Source of the DNA: Microcaldota archaeon
GTDB taxonomy: Archaea; Micrarchaeota; Micrarchaeia; Micrarchaeales; Micrarchaeaceae
Length of the DNA: 32,187 nucleotides
Direction of reading: 5' to 3'
NCBI GenBank assembly: GCA_021848125.1
Contig: JAJZMY010000038.1
Coordinates: forward strand, 1,871-34,057
Shown here piece after piece: positions 25,849 to 32,187 of the stretch (position 1 is its first letter; each line of letters begins with the position of its first letter). A program made the translations under genes and the position numbers. A model generated the notes under the pieces. That model was not told the origin of the DNA, ran no database searches, and was given only the letters and a program-made list of their open reading frames with translations.

Positions 25849-26085
25849 CCCTCTCTTGTAGGACTTTAATGAAAAAGAACATAAGTTTTCGTGGAGTCTG
25901 AATGATGCAGCTTATAGCAAGTAGTGGAGAAAAATGGCGAATATATTTTGGTTCAAATCCTAATTCAAATCCACGAGCAAAAGAATTTATATCGACGATG
26001 AGAGAGCATATAAAAGTGACAGATAGATAATATCTTTTTAACGGTGAGACGAACAGTCTGTGTGCTAAAACTATGTTAGAGAGGG
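25849..26085 (+). ncRNA. Structured RNA candidate, possibly RNase P RNA
   Basis: A 379-bp gap (25748-26126) has no convincing frame but is richer in G/C than other gaps. CCCTCTCT (25849-25856) pairs perfectly with AGAGAGGG (26078-26085), closing a domain of about 240 nt. Inside, TCGTGGA (25889-25895) pairs with TCCACGA (25970-25976), and GACT with AGTC near 25862-25899. Purine-rich single-strand-like segments GTGACAGATAGATAA (26016-26030) and AACGGTGAGACGAAC (26040-26054) recall conserved regions of RNase P RNA in the right order. I could not form a convincing P4 helix, so the identity is open. A TATA-like box at about 25809-25816 suits the plus strand; a strong one at 26102-26113 would suit the minus strand. 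Confidence 0.45.
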
Positions 26086-26126
26086 GGGAACATTTGAGGC
26101 TTTTATATATAATCCCTTAATTTTAA

Positions 26127-26213
26127 TGGGCCTGGAGAGATTTGAACTCTCGGCCTCCTGATTTCTATTTTTAATATCAGTCAGGCGCTCCAACCAAGCT
26201 AAGCTACAAGCCC
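26127..26213 (-). tRNA. tRNA-Ile(GAU) with a 12-nt intron
   Basis: Minus-strand cloverleaf: acceptor GGGCTTG/CAGGCCC, D-stem GCTT/GAGC with a GG-containing loop, anticodon stem CCTGA/TCAGG, T-arm GAGAG-TTCAAAT-CTCTC, discriminator A. The anticodon GAT lies at 26176-26178. The anticodon loop is 19 nt long; removing 12 nt after A37 gives a normal 7-nt loop and a 75-nt tRNA. The intron ends so that AAA precedes the 3' anticodon stem, as in the other two tRNAs here. Confidence 0.93.
26163..26174 (-). other. 12-nt intron of tRNA-Ile(GAU)
   Basis: The minus-strand intron TTAAAAATAGAA sits between positions 37 and 38. Loop bases CTG (32-34) can pair with the intron TAG, leaving the AAA bulge before the anticodon stem. 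The central helix is short and the outer helix is missing, so this is a reduced bulge-helix-bulge. Confidence 0.7.
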
Positions 26214-26295
26214 ATGATTTTCAAAATAATATTATATTTAGCATATTTATTTTATTTTAATATTTATAAAAATTTATCAGTATTATTATAATTAA

Positions 26296-26910
26296 TTATT
26301 TTGTCAATTTTATTTCTATTATTTTTCCGTCTGGTTTTTGTTCTTTAAATATTTGTGTTTCAAATTTATATAGATTTGCATTTGGGTATGACCAGTAGTT
26401 TTTATTTAATCCTGCTTTTAAGCATACATTTTCTAAAAATTCAACAACATTCCACTTCTGTTCAACAGCAACAATAGGCAACAACAATCCGCTATAAATA
26501 CCATATTGGATCATCAGTCCATCCTTTCCTATTTTTATTTGTTTTTTAATTTGTTCTTTATTTCCTGAAATTTTTTCTAAATCTGACAAAATACTTACTT
26601 CTATTATCAAATCATTTAATTCTTGAAAAGTAATTGACAAAAACCTGTAATCCTCAAATGCAGCTGCTAGTGCTGCATCAATTATATTTTCCTTCACTGC
26701 TCTATTGCTGCTTGTAAATCCAACACATCCCCTTAATTCATTTGTCTGGTAATATTCCAATGTAACAAATAAACCATTATGCTCTTCAAATTTTTTCAAA
26801 TTATTTATTATTAAATTTTTATCAAAATGCGGATTTTTCAAATAAAGCTCTATTGCTGACCTTGCTGCTTTTACCAGTTCTTCGCCATCTTTTAAATCAT
26901 AAACATGCAT
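26296..26910 (-). CDS. AMMECR1-domain protein
   Basis: A 204-residue member of the AMMECR1 family. It has the strictly conserved LRGCVGF (59-65), then AALAAAFEDYRFLSITFQEL (80-99), LIIEVSILSDLEKI, and GLMIQYGIYSGLLLPIVAVE further on, all in family order. The protein is cytoplasmic with no membrane segment. The biochemical function of AMMECR1 proteins is unsettled; in other organisms they are linked to RNA or to radical SAM and Memo partners. A radical SAM gene is present in the window but not adjacent. It lies in the same direction as the NFACT gene, 76 bp downstream of it. Confidence 0.93.
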   Translation of the reverse strand: MHVYDLKDGEELVKAARSAIELYLKNPHFDKNLIINNLKKFEEHNGLFVTLEYYQTNELRGCVGFTSSNRAVKENIIDAALAAAFEDYRFLSITFQELNDLIIEVSILSDLEKISGNKEQIKKQIKIGKDGLMIQYGIYSGLLLPIVAVEQKWNVVEFLENVCLKAGLNKNYWSYPNANLYKFETQIFKEQKPDGKIIEIKLTK

Positions 26911-26986
26911 TTTATCTTTGTTTTTTTTATTGTTTTATATTTATTTTTACTTTTTTATTTTTTTATTTATTTGGCAATATAAATAT

Positions 26987-28147
26987 TTAATCTAAATCAA
27001 TTAATATTGTTTTTTGCTTTAAATCAATATTCAGAATTTTAAAATCTGGAAATATTTTTTGCAGTTCTTCAATAGAAATTTTATTGTTATTTCTTAGTTC
27101 AGCAATAAGCGCATTGATAATATTCATATTTCTAAATATAATTTCTCCGCTTAACTTATTTATTTCCATCTGATCCTGATTTGATTTTAATAACTGGTGT
27201 TGTTTCTTTATACTATTTTCAAGGCCAATTATCTGCTTTAACTGCTCTTCTTTTTGCTGTGAGGGCTTAGTTAAATTTAACTCTGGAAATTCATTTAAAA
27301 AATCCAGGCACATATTAAAAGAATTGAATGTTTTTTGCTTTGATTCTTCATATTTTTTTAATTTAAATAATGAATAGTCAAGAACCTGATTGCTGTCATT
27401 CAAATAGATTATTGGCTCTATTCTACTGCTGTATTCCAGTTCTTGTTTTAATGCCTGTATTATTTTTTCAATATCATAATCATTTATTTTTGAAATCCTG
27501 ATTTTCGGGTCTAAATTTATACTTAATAATGCGTCTTCAATATATAATGGGCCGAAATTTAAATATTTAGATAGAATTGAAATTAGCCTGTCATCCACCT
27601 TTTCTTCGCTTTTGCGGTCTTGCTCTAAACTTTTTTTAAAATCAGATAGAATAAATTTAAGTTTATCCAGATCTGTTCCAATAAAATCATTTTTTGGAGA
27701 TATATAAGTTTTGCCTGGCCGGATTTGCCTGTCTTTAAAATCATGGATATTATAACATAAAATAATATTCATTGATTTGTCTGTTATTATTAAATTGCCT
27801 TTTCCGAACATCTCAAAAATGATATTTTTTTCTGTATCTTTATTTTTTAGATTGAATACAATTATTCTGTCATTGTTTAATTGGTAAATATTATTTATAA
27901 TATAATTAGTTATCTGTTTTCTTGCAGCAATTGCGAAATTTGTTGGGGTTTCTGATTTCTTGATAAAAGATGTGATATTTATCCTGCCTGGAATTAGAGA
28001 TTCAATATTTATTTGTATTTTTTGACTGCTTAATTTTAATCTAAAAATATTTTTATCAATTTCATAAAATTTTTCAATATAACTTCCAGTTATTTCTTTA
28101 AGTTCTTTAATAATAATACTAATTTCCAAACCTGATAAATTGTGCAT
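26987..28147 (-). CDS. NFACT/RqcH-family protein lacking the C-terminal NFACT-R domain
   Basis: RqcH/Rqc2 proteins bind stalled 50S/60S subunits with peptidyl-tRNA and recruit tRNA-Ala to tail the nascent chain. This 386-residue protein has the NFACT-N domain (MHNLSGLEISIIIKELKE; TNFAIAARKQITNYI; IIFEMFGKGNLIITD; KDRQIRPGKTYISP), a helix-hairpin-helix-like segment (about 190-235), and a coiled coil (QKEEQLKQIIGLENSIKKQH) that ends at ILNIDLKQKTILIDLD. Archaeal homologues are about 650 residues and continue with the NFACT-R (DUF814) domain; here a stop follows immediately. No NFACT-R frame is seen downstream. The missing part may be a separate gene elsewhere. Confidence 0.85.
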   Translation of the reverse strand: MHNLSGLEISIIIKELKEITGSYIEKFYEIDKNIFRLKLSSQKIQINIESLIPGRINITSFIKKSETPTNFAIAARKQITNYIINNIYQLNNDRIIVFNLKNKDTEKNIIFEMFGKGNLIITDKSMNIILCYNIHDFKDRQIRPGKTYISPKNDFIGTDLDKLKFILSDFKKSLEQDRKSEEKVDDRLISILSKYLNFGPLYIEDALLSINLDPKIRISKINDYDIEKIIQALKQELEYSSRIEPIIYLNDSNQVLDYSLFKLKKYEESKQKTFNSFNMCLDFLNEFPELNLTKPSQQKEEQLKQIIGLENSIKKQHQLLKSNQDQMEINKLSGEIIFRNMNIINALIAELRNNNKISIEELQKIFPDFKILNIDLKQKTILIDLD

Positions 28148-28333
28148 TTTATCTATTTTTATTTTTAGAATTTTAATTTTATATTCAATTAACCTAAGTA
28201 TTATAATTTTCTATTAATATTTTTTAAGATTTTTGCTTTTTATTTGAATTTAGCAGTAATTCGTTTTTTTATAAAGTTATAAAAAGATTTAAAAATAATT
28301 ATATTTATATAAATATAAAAATATGTGATAAAA

Positions 28334-28699
28334 ATGGCAAAAAAGAATAAAAATGCAGTATTTATTTTAGAGTTTCTAGGCAGCTTGGTTTTCCTTTGGT
28401 TAGCTTTTACATCAACTGGGGGATTTTTAAATTCCCAATGGAATAATGGCGCTGGATCTCTTTGGTTACCTGTTTTATATGCAGGTGCAGTAATAGGGGC
28501 AGTCGGCTTGTTTCTGGTAAGCTTTTCACATTTAATTGGTATTAATCATGAAATGGTTTCTCATGGTGCAATGTCAATGACATTAGTTGCTGGTGGTTCA
28601 TTAGTCGCATTAACTTATGGTTCACTTTCATTATTTATTCCAGCACTAATAGGTTTTGTGATTGCTTTTATTGGATCAGGTTTAAGCTACGATAAGTAA
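28334..28699 (+). CDS. Small four-span membrane protein, function unknown
   Basis: A 121-residue protein starting MAKKNKNAVFILEFLGSLVF. It has a basic N-terminus and about four hydrophobic segments (10-30, 45-68, 76-95, 100-117), with many Gly, Ser and Ala. No motif is recognised. I chose ATG at 28334 over the in-frame GTG at 28325 because homologous-looking small membrane proteins here start MAKK. Upstream lies an AT-rich promoter region shared with the divergent NFACT gene, and an unusually long T tract follows the stop. Confidence 0.75.
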   Translation: MAKKNKNAVFILEFLGSLVFLWLAFTSTGGFLNSQWNNGAGSLWLPVLYAGAVIGAVGLFLVSFSHLIGINHEMVSHGAMSMTLVAGGSLVALTYGSLSLFIPALIGFVIAFIGSGLSYDK

Positions 28700-28704
28700 T
28701 CTGT

Positions 28705-28742
28705 TTGTTTTTTTCTTTTTTTTCTTTTTTTTGATTTTTTAT
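28705..28742 (+). terminator. Poly-T terminator after the small membrane protein
   Basis: A run of about 38 bases composed almost only of T, with scattered C, G and A, starts six bases after the stop codon. Archaeal RNA polymerase terminates at such U tracts. The facing NUDIX gene ends just beyond it. Confidence 0.7.
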
Positions 28743-28751
28743 ATTTCTGTT

Positions 28752-29249
28752 TTATTTATTATTTAAATAAAATAACAGGGCTTGGATTGCAGGTCCGCTC
28801 ATAATTTTATTATTTTTAATCATTTGCTTTATTTGCTCAAAACTTATAAATTCTAATTTTATAACTTCATGTTTTTCCAGTTCTTGTTTTTGTTTTTTAT
28901 TTGGAAATGCCAGAAAAAAATAATGCATTTCATTTGAAACTCCAGGAGTGGGATAGGACTTAAATAGAAATTTTACTTTGTCTGTAATTAAGCCTGTTTC
29001 TTCTTTTAATTCTTTTTTGGCCCTTATTTTTGGGTCTTCATTTTTTTCAAGCGTTCCTGCAGGCAATTCAAATATATATTTTTTAATACTTGGCCTATAT
29101 TGTTTTATCATTGCGATTTTTTTCTCATAAATTGCCAGAATTATTACACCACCATTATGGATCATATAGCTCATTAATGCAGTTGTTTTGTTTGGTAACT
29201 TCACTTTTTCAACTTTTATATCAAATCTTTTAAATTTGTATTCTTTCAT
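28752..29249 (-). CDS. NUDIX hydrolase, ADP-ribose pyrophosphatase-like
   Basis: A 165-residue NUDIX protein. The box GTLEKNEDPKIRAKKELKEE followed by TGL (65-87) fits G-x5-E-x7-R-E-U-x-E-E-x-G-U, except that the Arg is Lys. ELPAG just before it and YPTPGVSNEMHYFFLA after it, with a Pro-Gly-Val loop, are typical of ADP-ribose pyrophosphatases (NudF-like), which hydrolyse ADP-ribose to AMP and ribose 5-phosphate. All three catalytic glutamates are kept. The conservative Arg-to-Lys change may modify but probably does not abolish activity. It is a monocistronic minus-strand gene, divergent from the 29522 gene. Confidence 0.92.
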   Translation of the reverse strand: MKEYKFKRFDIKVEKVKLPNKTTALMSYMIHNGGVIILAIYEKKIAMIKQYRPSIKKYIFELPAGTLEKNEDPKIRAKKELKEETGLITDKVKFLFKSYPTPGVSNEMHYFFLAFPNKKQKQELEKHEVIKLEFISFEQIKQMIKNNKIMSGPAIQALLFYLNNK

Positions 29250-29280
29250 GAGACCATCTAAAAACAGATTTTACTATTTA

Positions 29281-29474
29281 ATTAAAGACTGTTGAAAATC
29301 TTAAATTTTCAAACAATTTTAATAAAATATAATGAACAATAAACTTAAAAAATACACACTGAAATTATTTTGCAGCTCTAAAAATTATATTTTTCTTAAT
29401 TTTGCATTGAAAATTATTGGAAAGAAAAAAACAAAATTCTTCTGTGAATATAAATTTTCAACAGCCTCTTTAAT
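29281..29474. mobile_element. MITE-like element with 19-21-bp terminal inverted repeats
   Basis: The left end ATTAAAGACTGTTGAAAAT (29281-29299) matches the reverse complement of the right end (29454-29474), which reads ATTAAAGAGGCTGTTGAAAAT, except for two extra bases. The 194-bp interior has no open frame of note. Ends with CTGTTGAAAA are like those of several insertion-sequence families. It has the look of a non-autonomous element or IS remnant; a clean target-site duplication is not visible. Confidence 0.6.
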
Positions 29475-29521
29475 AATTTAAAAAAGTAAATATTATATAT
29501 TTTCAATAATTAATAATAGTT

Positions 29522-29782
29522 ATGGCTGTTTATGATAGCAATGAGATAATTAAAAAAGGCGCAGTAAAAATAAGGGTAAAACGAGCTGGGATGCTGCAGA
29601 TGCTGGAATTCAAAGTTAAAAAAATAAATGTGGGAAAAAATTATTTTATTGAACTTTTTTGTGATAGAATTATTGATATGAGCGAACTTTTGAGAATTGC
29701 AGATGAAGTTGATCTGCCGATTGAAACATTGAATGGACGGGCATTTCCGAAGAATAAAACAATAACTGATTTTATTAAATAA
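29522..29782 (+). CDS. Short hypothetical protein, conserved-looking
   Basis: An 86-residue, soluble, basic protein starting MAVYDSNEIIKKGAVKIRVK. It appears to have an N-terminal beta-rich half (AVKIRVKRAGMLQMLEFKVK) and a helical C-terminal half (MSELLRIADEVDLPIETLNG, then RAFPKNKTITDFI). The mixture of strand and helix and the regular reading frame argue that it is real. I do not recognise a family. It starts 47 bp after the MITE-like element, which may supply its upstream region, and lies 51 bp before the DMT transporter gene on the same strand. Confidence 0.65.
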   Translation: MAVYDSNEIIKKGAVKIRVKRAGMLQMLEFKVKKINVGKNYFIELFCDRIIDMSELLRIADEVDLPIETLNGRAFPKNKTITDFIK

Positions 29783-29833
29783 CCAGCAAGTAAATAATAA
29801 TATAGAACTATAAAAAATAAAATAAATGATACG

Positions 29834-30718
29834 ATGTTTTCGCTTATTCTTTTTGCCTCATTTGCAACGCTGTCTTTTTTTATCAGCGATATAATTTATA
29901 AGTATGTTTCTGATTATTTTGAATATTATAAAATAGCAGCAATAGTTACTGGAATCGGAGCAATTCCAATGTTTTTATTATTGCTGGTAAATCTTAATTT
30001 TTCTAATTTATTTGCTGGTTTTAAAATTGATGTTTTTATTATTATTTCATCAATTTTTTTAGTGGCAGGATATATACTAAACTTTATGACACTTAAAACA
30101 GAGCAGGCAACAAATACATTTTCTCTTTCTGTGCTGCAACCTGCAATGCTTATTATGTTTGGTTTTTTTGTAATGAAAGAACATATTACATTTATTGAAA
30201 TAATTGCATTAATATTATTGGTAATAGGCACATTTCTTGTAACAAGCAATGAAAGATTAAAATTAAACAAACAGTTTATACCAGCAATTGTTGCAAATAT
30301 TTCATGGGCTAGCTATTGGTTTATTATGGCATTAATGTTAACAATTAAAGGAATAAATTATATTTCATTTATCTCTTTTTCAAGGATGTTTGCATTTGTG
30401 GTTGGCATTGTATTTTTATTTTGGCTAAATACTAAAAGACATAGAAATATAGCAAAAAAATATAATGATAAACAAAAAAATATTAATAAAAAATTAGTCC
30501 TAATTATTTTCATTGCTGCATTTAGCGATGGCATAGGAAATCTATTATTCTTATTCATTACTAAATCAAAGAATCTTATTTTTGGCAGTATTTTTCTTGC
30601 TATGCTGCCTGCTTTAATAGGTATTTTTGCGTATTTATTTTTCAAAGACAGACTTAATAAAATGCAGTTGATTGGGCTTGCAATGATTATAAGCATTGGT
30701 GTTTTGCTTTCTCTCTAA
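29834..30718 (+). CDS. EamA/DMT-superfamily transporter
   Basis: A 294-residue integral membrane protein with ten hydrophobic segments, arranged as two five-helix EamA-like halves (about 1-137 and 145-294). Segments such as EQATNTFSLSVLQPAMLIMF and VIGTFLVTSN at the end of the first half, and SGNLLF-like IGNLLFLFITKSKNL in the second, match the drug/metabolite transporter pattern. A Lys/Asn-rich cytoplasmic loop (204-220) separates helices in the second half. The substrate is unknown. It is convergent with secF; the two stop codons are 6 bp apart. Confidence 0.88.
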   Translation: MFSLILFASFATLSFFISDIIYKYVSDYFEYYKIAAIVTGIGAIPMFLLLLVNLNFSNLFAGFKIDVFIIISSIFLVAGYILNFMTLKTEQATNTFSLSVLQPAMLIMFGFFVMKEHITFIEIIALILLVIGTFLVTSNERLKLNKQFIPAIVANISWASYWFIMALMLTIKGINYISFISFSRMFAFVVGIVFLFWLNTKRHRNIAKKYNDKQKNINKKLVLIIFIAAFSDGIGNLLFLFITKSKNLIFGSIFLAMLPALIGIFAYLFFKDRLNKMQLIGLAMIISIGVLLSL

Positions 30719-30724
30719 TCCTTA

Positions 30725-31885
30725 TTATTTTGATTTATTGTCCTTGTGGTGCTTATACCATAATATTAATGTTGTGTTCCCAAACCATGTTGTAAATATA
30801 TCTGCAATAAGGCCAAAAAGAACTACTGCTGAAATTTCAAAAAATGTTGAAATACCTGTAATATATGACACAATAAAAAGAACAGAAAAAGAAATAATTG
30901 CTGCTGATGTCATTGTTAATCCTGTTTTGAGCGTGGAAAAAGCTCTTTTTGTTGCTGTTTCATCACTTCTTTTTAAAATTCTTATTGCTGTTAACAGATC
31001 AGTATCCATTGAATATCCTATTAACATTAATATGGCCCCGATTGATGCAACGCCGAGAGGTATTCCAAACAGCCCCATTGCGCCTAATGCAACAATAATA
31101 TCATTTCCAGCTCCGAAAACAACTGCCATTGAGGGAATTGGATTCCTGAATATAAAAAATACAGCAATAGCAACTAAAATAAAAGATATTATTACTATTT
31201 GTTTTATTTTCTGAAGAAAATATTGGCCGAGTGTTGGCGTGATTGCATTGTATGAATAGGATTTAAAAGGAATAATAGAATTCAGCAAGGAAAGCGTGTT
31301 TTTCTTATAAATTGATGATGCATTTGTAAATGAAGTCTGAGCCATGGTTATCATTTGCTTAGCATTGCTTGAGTTATATGAAGTGGTTGAAATTATGGGA
31401 GACAATTGAATTAATTCATTTTTTAAACTGGAGTTCATCTGGGAAAGATATTTTGACTGATTTAATTTTTGGGCGCCTATTAAATTATTTAAAGATGAAG
31501 AATTTGTAATGCTTTTATTCTGCAGCAGAATTTGGGCCTTAGCAATTGACAGTGTTGCATTGGAATAATTTTTATATTCATTGTAAATCAGTAAAAGACT
31601 TGATTCTGCATTTGCTAGACTTGTATTTGCATTAAGCGTTATTGATAAATTATTAGGATTGATCTTAGAAACTTTTACATCAGCACCAGATATTTTTTGA
31701 TTTATAAGCAATGCAATTGAGGCTGTATTATTGACTGAATTATAGGTCTGAATACTGATATCAATACCTCCTTTAAGCGATGAATCCAATTGAATTTTTG
31801 GAATATAATATAAACTAATAAATAATAATAAAATAGGTATTAATACAAGAAATTTATAATTTTTAGTCTCATAAATGTTTTTCAT
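30725..31885 (-). CDS. secF: Protein-export membrane protein SecF, enlarged external domain
   Basis: Part of the SecDF complex that aids late steps of Sec-dependent export, using the proton or ion gradient. The 386-residue protein has TM1 (about 12-28), the D1 box SLKGGIDI (36-43), an external domain, and five more helices from about residue 230, including VVFGAGNDIIVALGAMGLFG and LMLIGYSMDTDLLTAIRILK, the SecF D4/D5 motifs. The external region (about 30-230) has about 200 residues and many N-x-S/T sites; this is longer than I expect for SecF, as archaeal homologues are usually about 280-300 residues in total. secD is not adjacent: the upstream neighbour is a tRNA gene. Confidence 0.92.
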   Translation of the reverse strand: MKNIYETKNYKFLVLIPILLLFISLYYIPKIQLDSSLKGGIDISIQTYNSVNNTASIALLINQKISGADVKVSKINPNNLSITLNANTSLANAESSLLLIYNEYKNYSNATLSIAKAQILLQNKSITNSSSLNNLIGAQKLNQSKYLSQMNSSLKNELIQLSPIISTTSYNSSNAKQMITMAQTSFTNASSIYKKNTLSLLNSIIPFKSYSYNAITPTLGQYFLQKIKQIVIISFILVAIAVFFIFRNPIPSMAVVFGAGNDIIVALGAMGLFGIPLGVASIGAILMLIGYSMDTDLLTAIRILKRSDETATKRAFSTLKTGLTMTSAAIISFSVLFIVSYITGISTFFEISAVVLFGLIADIFTTWFGNTTLILWYKHHKDNKSK

Positions 31886-32055
31886 AGTAAAACTCGGAAT
31901 AAATCAAAAATAATAAAATTAATAAGAAAATAAACTTATTAATAAATTTATTTTAATTAATTAAAATTATTTAAATAATCTTATTAATTATAAAAATATT
32001 TAGATTTAATTTAATTAATAAAAATTAAAAATATATGCCCCAGTAGCTCAGTGAT

Positions 32056-32068
32056 TCTTTTGCACTAA
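32056..32068 (+). other. 13-nt D-loop intron of tRNA-Thr(GGU)
   Basis: The intron TCTTTTGCACTAA is defined by a bulge-helix-bulge-like fold: D-stem as outer helix, AGTG (32050-32053) with CACT (32063-32066) as the 4-bp central helix, and AAA (32067-32069) as 3' bulge cut after its second base. The restored 7-nt D-loop and the A19-U56 match support these borders. Confidence 0.7.
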
Positions 32069-32085
32069 AGAGCACTTGCTTGGTA

Positions 32086-32098
32086 TCTATGAACAAAA
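32086..32098 (+). other. 13-nt anticodon-loop intron of tRNA-Thr(GGU)
   Basis: The intron TCTATGAACAAAA lies between A37 and A38. Loop bases TTG (32-34) pair with intron CAA, leaving an AAA bulge next to the 3' anticodon stem, the same arrangement as in tRNA-Ile and tRNA-Gly. Confidence 0.75.
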
Positions 32099-32187
32099 AG
32101 CAAGGGGTCGAGGGTTTAATTCCCTTCTGGGGCTTTACTTATAAATGGTTCGTTGCCCAAAGAATAAATTATGAAAAAATAAGTAGT

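Larger units (their letters stand above)
32037..32134 (+). tRNA. tRNA-Thr(GGU) with two 13-nt introns (D-loop and 37/38)
   Basis: The acceptor stem GCCCCAG/CTGGGGC is perfect and the discriminator is T at 32134, as is usual for archaeal tRNA-Thr. The D-stem GCTC/GAGC encloses 20 nt; AGTG and CACT inside it form a 4-bp helix with an AAA bulge, so removal of 32056-32068 gives the D-loop AGTGATA. The anticodon stem CTTGC/GCAAG encloses 20 nt; removal of 32086-32098 gives a 7-nt loop with anticodon GGT (32082-32084). The spliced product is 72 nt. In it position 19 is A and position 56 is T (T-loop TTTAATT), so A19-U56 replaces G19-C56. Confidence 0.9.

Noticed and set aside
25889-25976. A degenerate tRNA (TCGTGGA/TCCACGA acceptor-like stem, GGTTCAAATCC T-loop-like)
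   Set aside because: The T-loop-like segments are not placed directly before the 3' acceptor strand and no D or anticodon arm can be drawn.
25849-26085. SRP (7S) RNA as identity of the structured RNA
   Set aside because: GAATGATGCAGC recalls the GGAAGGAAGCAGC of helix 8, but it sits too near the 5' end and its pairing partner is missing.
29281-29474. A hairpin terminator or attenuator for the NUDIX gene
   Set aside because: The inverted repeats are 154 bp apart and lie upstream of the NUDIX start, so a mobile-element reading fits better.

Overview
The window reads as a piece of chromosome from a very AT-rich archaeon, most likely a small-genome DPANN-type lineage (inference). Archaeal markers are a TATA-binding-protein homologue, an archaeal membrane-anchored LonB, topoisomerase VI subunit A, a Dim2/Pno1-like KH protein, an archaeal type I signal peptidase with a Ser/His pair, SecF, a DUF929 protein, AMMECR1, a geranylgeranyl-reductase-like flavoprotein, and three tRNA genes that all carry introns. 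Genes are compact and mostly housekeeping, with promoter-like AT tracts between them. No CRISPR array, rRNA, prophage or intact insertion sequence is visible.

Layout. 1-3028: an edge-truncated AAA ATPase, a tandem direct repeat, an MFS transporter preceded by a 28-residue membrane peptide, and an orphan HExxH metallopeptidase-like protein. 3063-8179: class II LysRS, a coiled-coil/winged-helix regulator, a palindromic operator candidate, a KH protein, intron-containing tRNA-Gly(UCC), a cluster of small hairpins, and LonB. 8322-15397 (minus strand): signal peptidase, SMC, site-2 protease with CBS domains, and Top6A. 15528-17289 (plus): beta-carbonic anhydrase, a protein disulfide oxidoreductase that seems to start on AUA, and SpeH. 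17320-23469: HIT hydrolase, glycosyltransferase plus GNAT pair, radical SAM protein, a single-repeat TBP homologue, GGR-like flavoprotein, and translin. 23614-26213: a small membrane protein, DUF929, a phage-like beta-helix protein, a structured RNA candidate, and intron-containing tRNA-Ile(GAU). 26296-32134: AMMECR1, an NFACT/RqcH homologue without its C-terminal domain, a small membrane protein, a NUDIX hydrolase, a MITE-like element, a short conserved-looking protein, a DMT transporter, SecF, and tRNA-Thr(GGU) with two tiny introns.

Functionally the window mixes transcription and chromosome upkeep (TBP homologue, SMC, Top6A, wHTH), translation and ribosome quality control (LysRS, KH, tRNAs, NFACT, possibly an RNase P-like RNA), membrane proteostasis and secretion (LonB, signal peptidase, S2P, SecF) and redox or polyamine metabolism (PDO, DUF929, SpeH).

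The strongest unusual signals are: (1) a 99-residue TBP homologue with one TBP repeat that keeps the DNA-contact residues; (2) tRNA-Thr with two 13-nt introns, one in the D-loop, whose spliced form replaces the near-universal G19-C56 pair by A19-U56; (3) an identical 44-bp hairpin element directly after the stop codons of two unrelated genes, related to the intron of tRNA-Gly; (4) a 194-bp MITE-like element. All calls come from reading the sequence; no searches were run.
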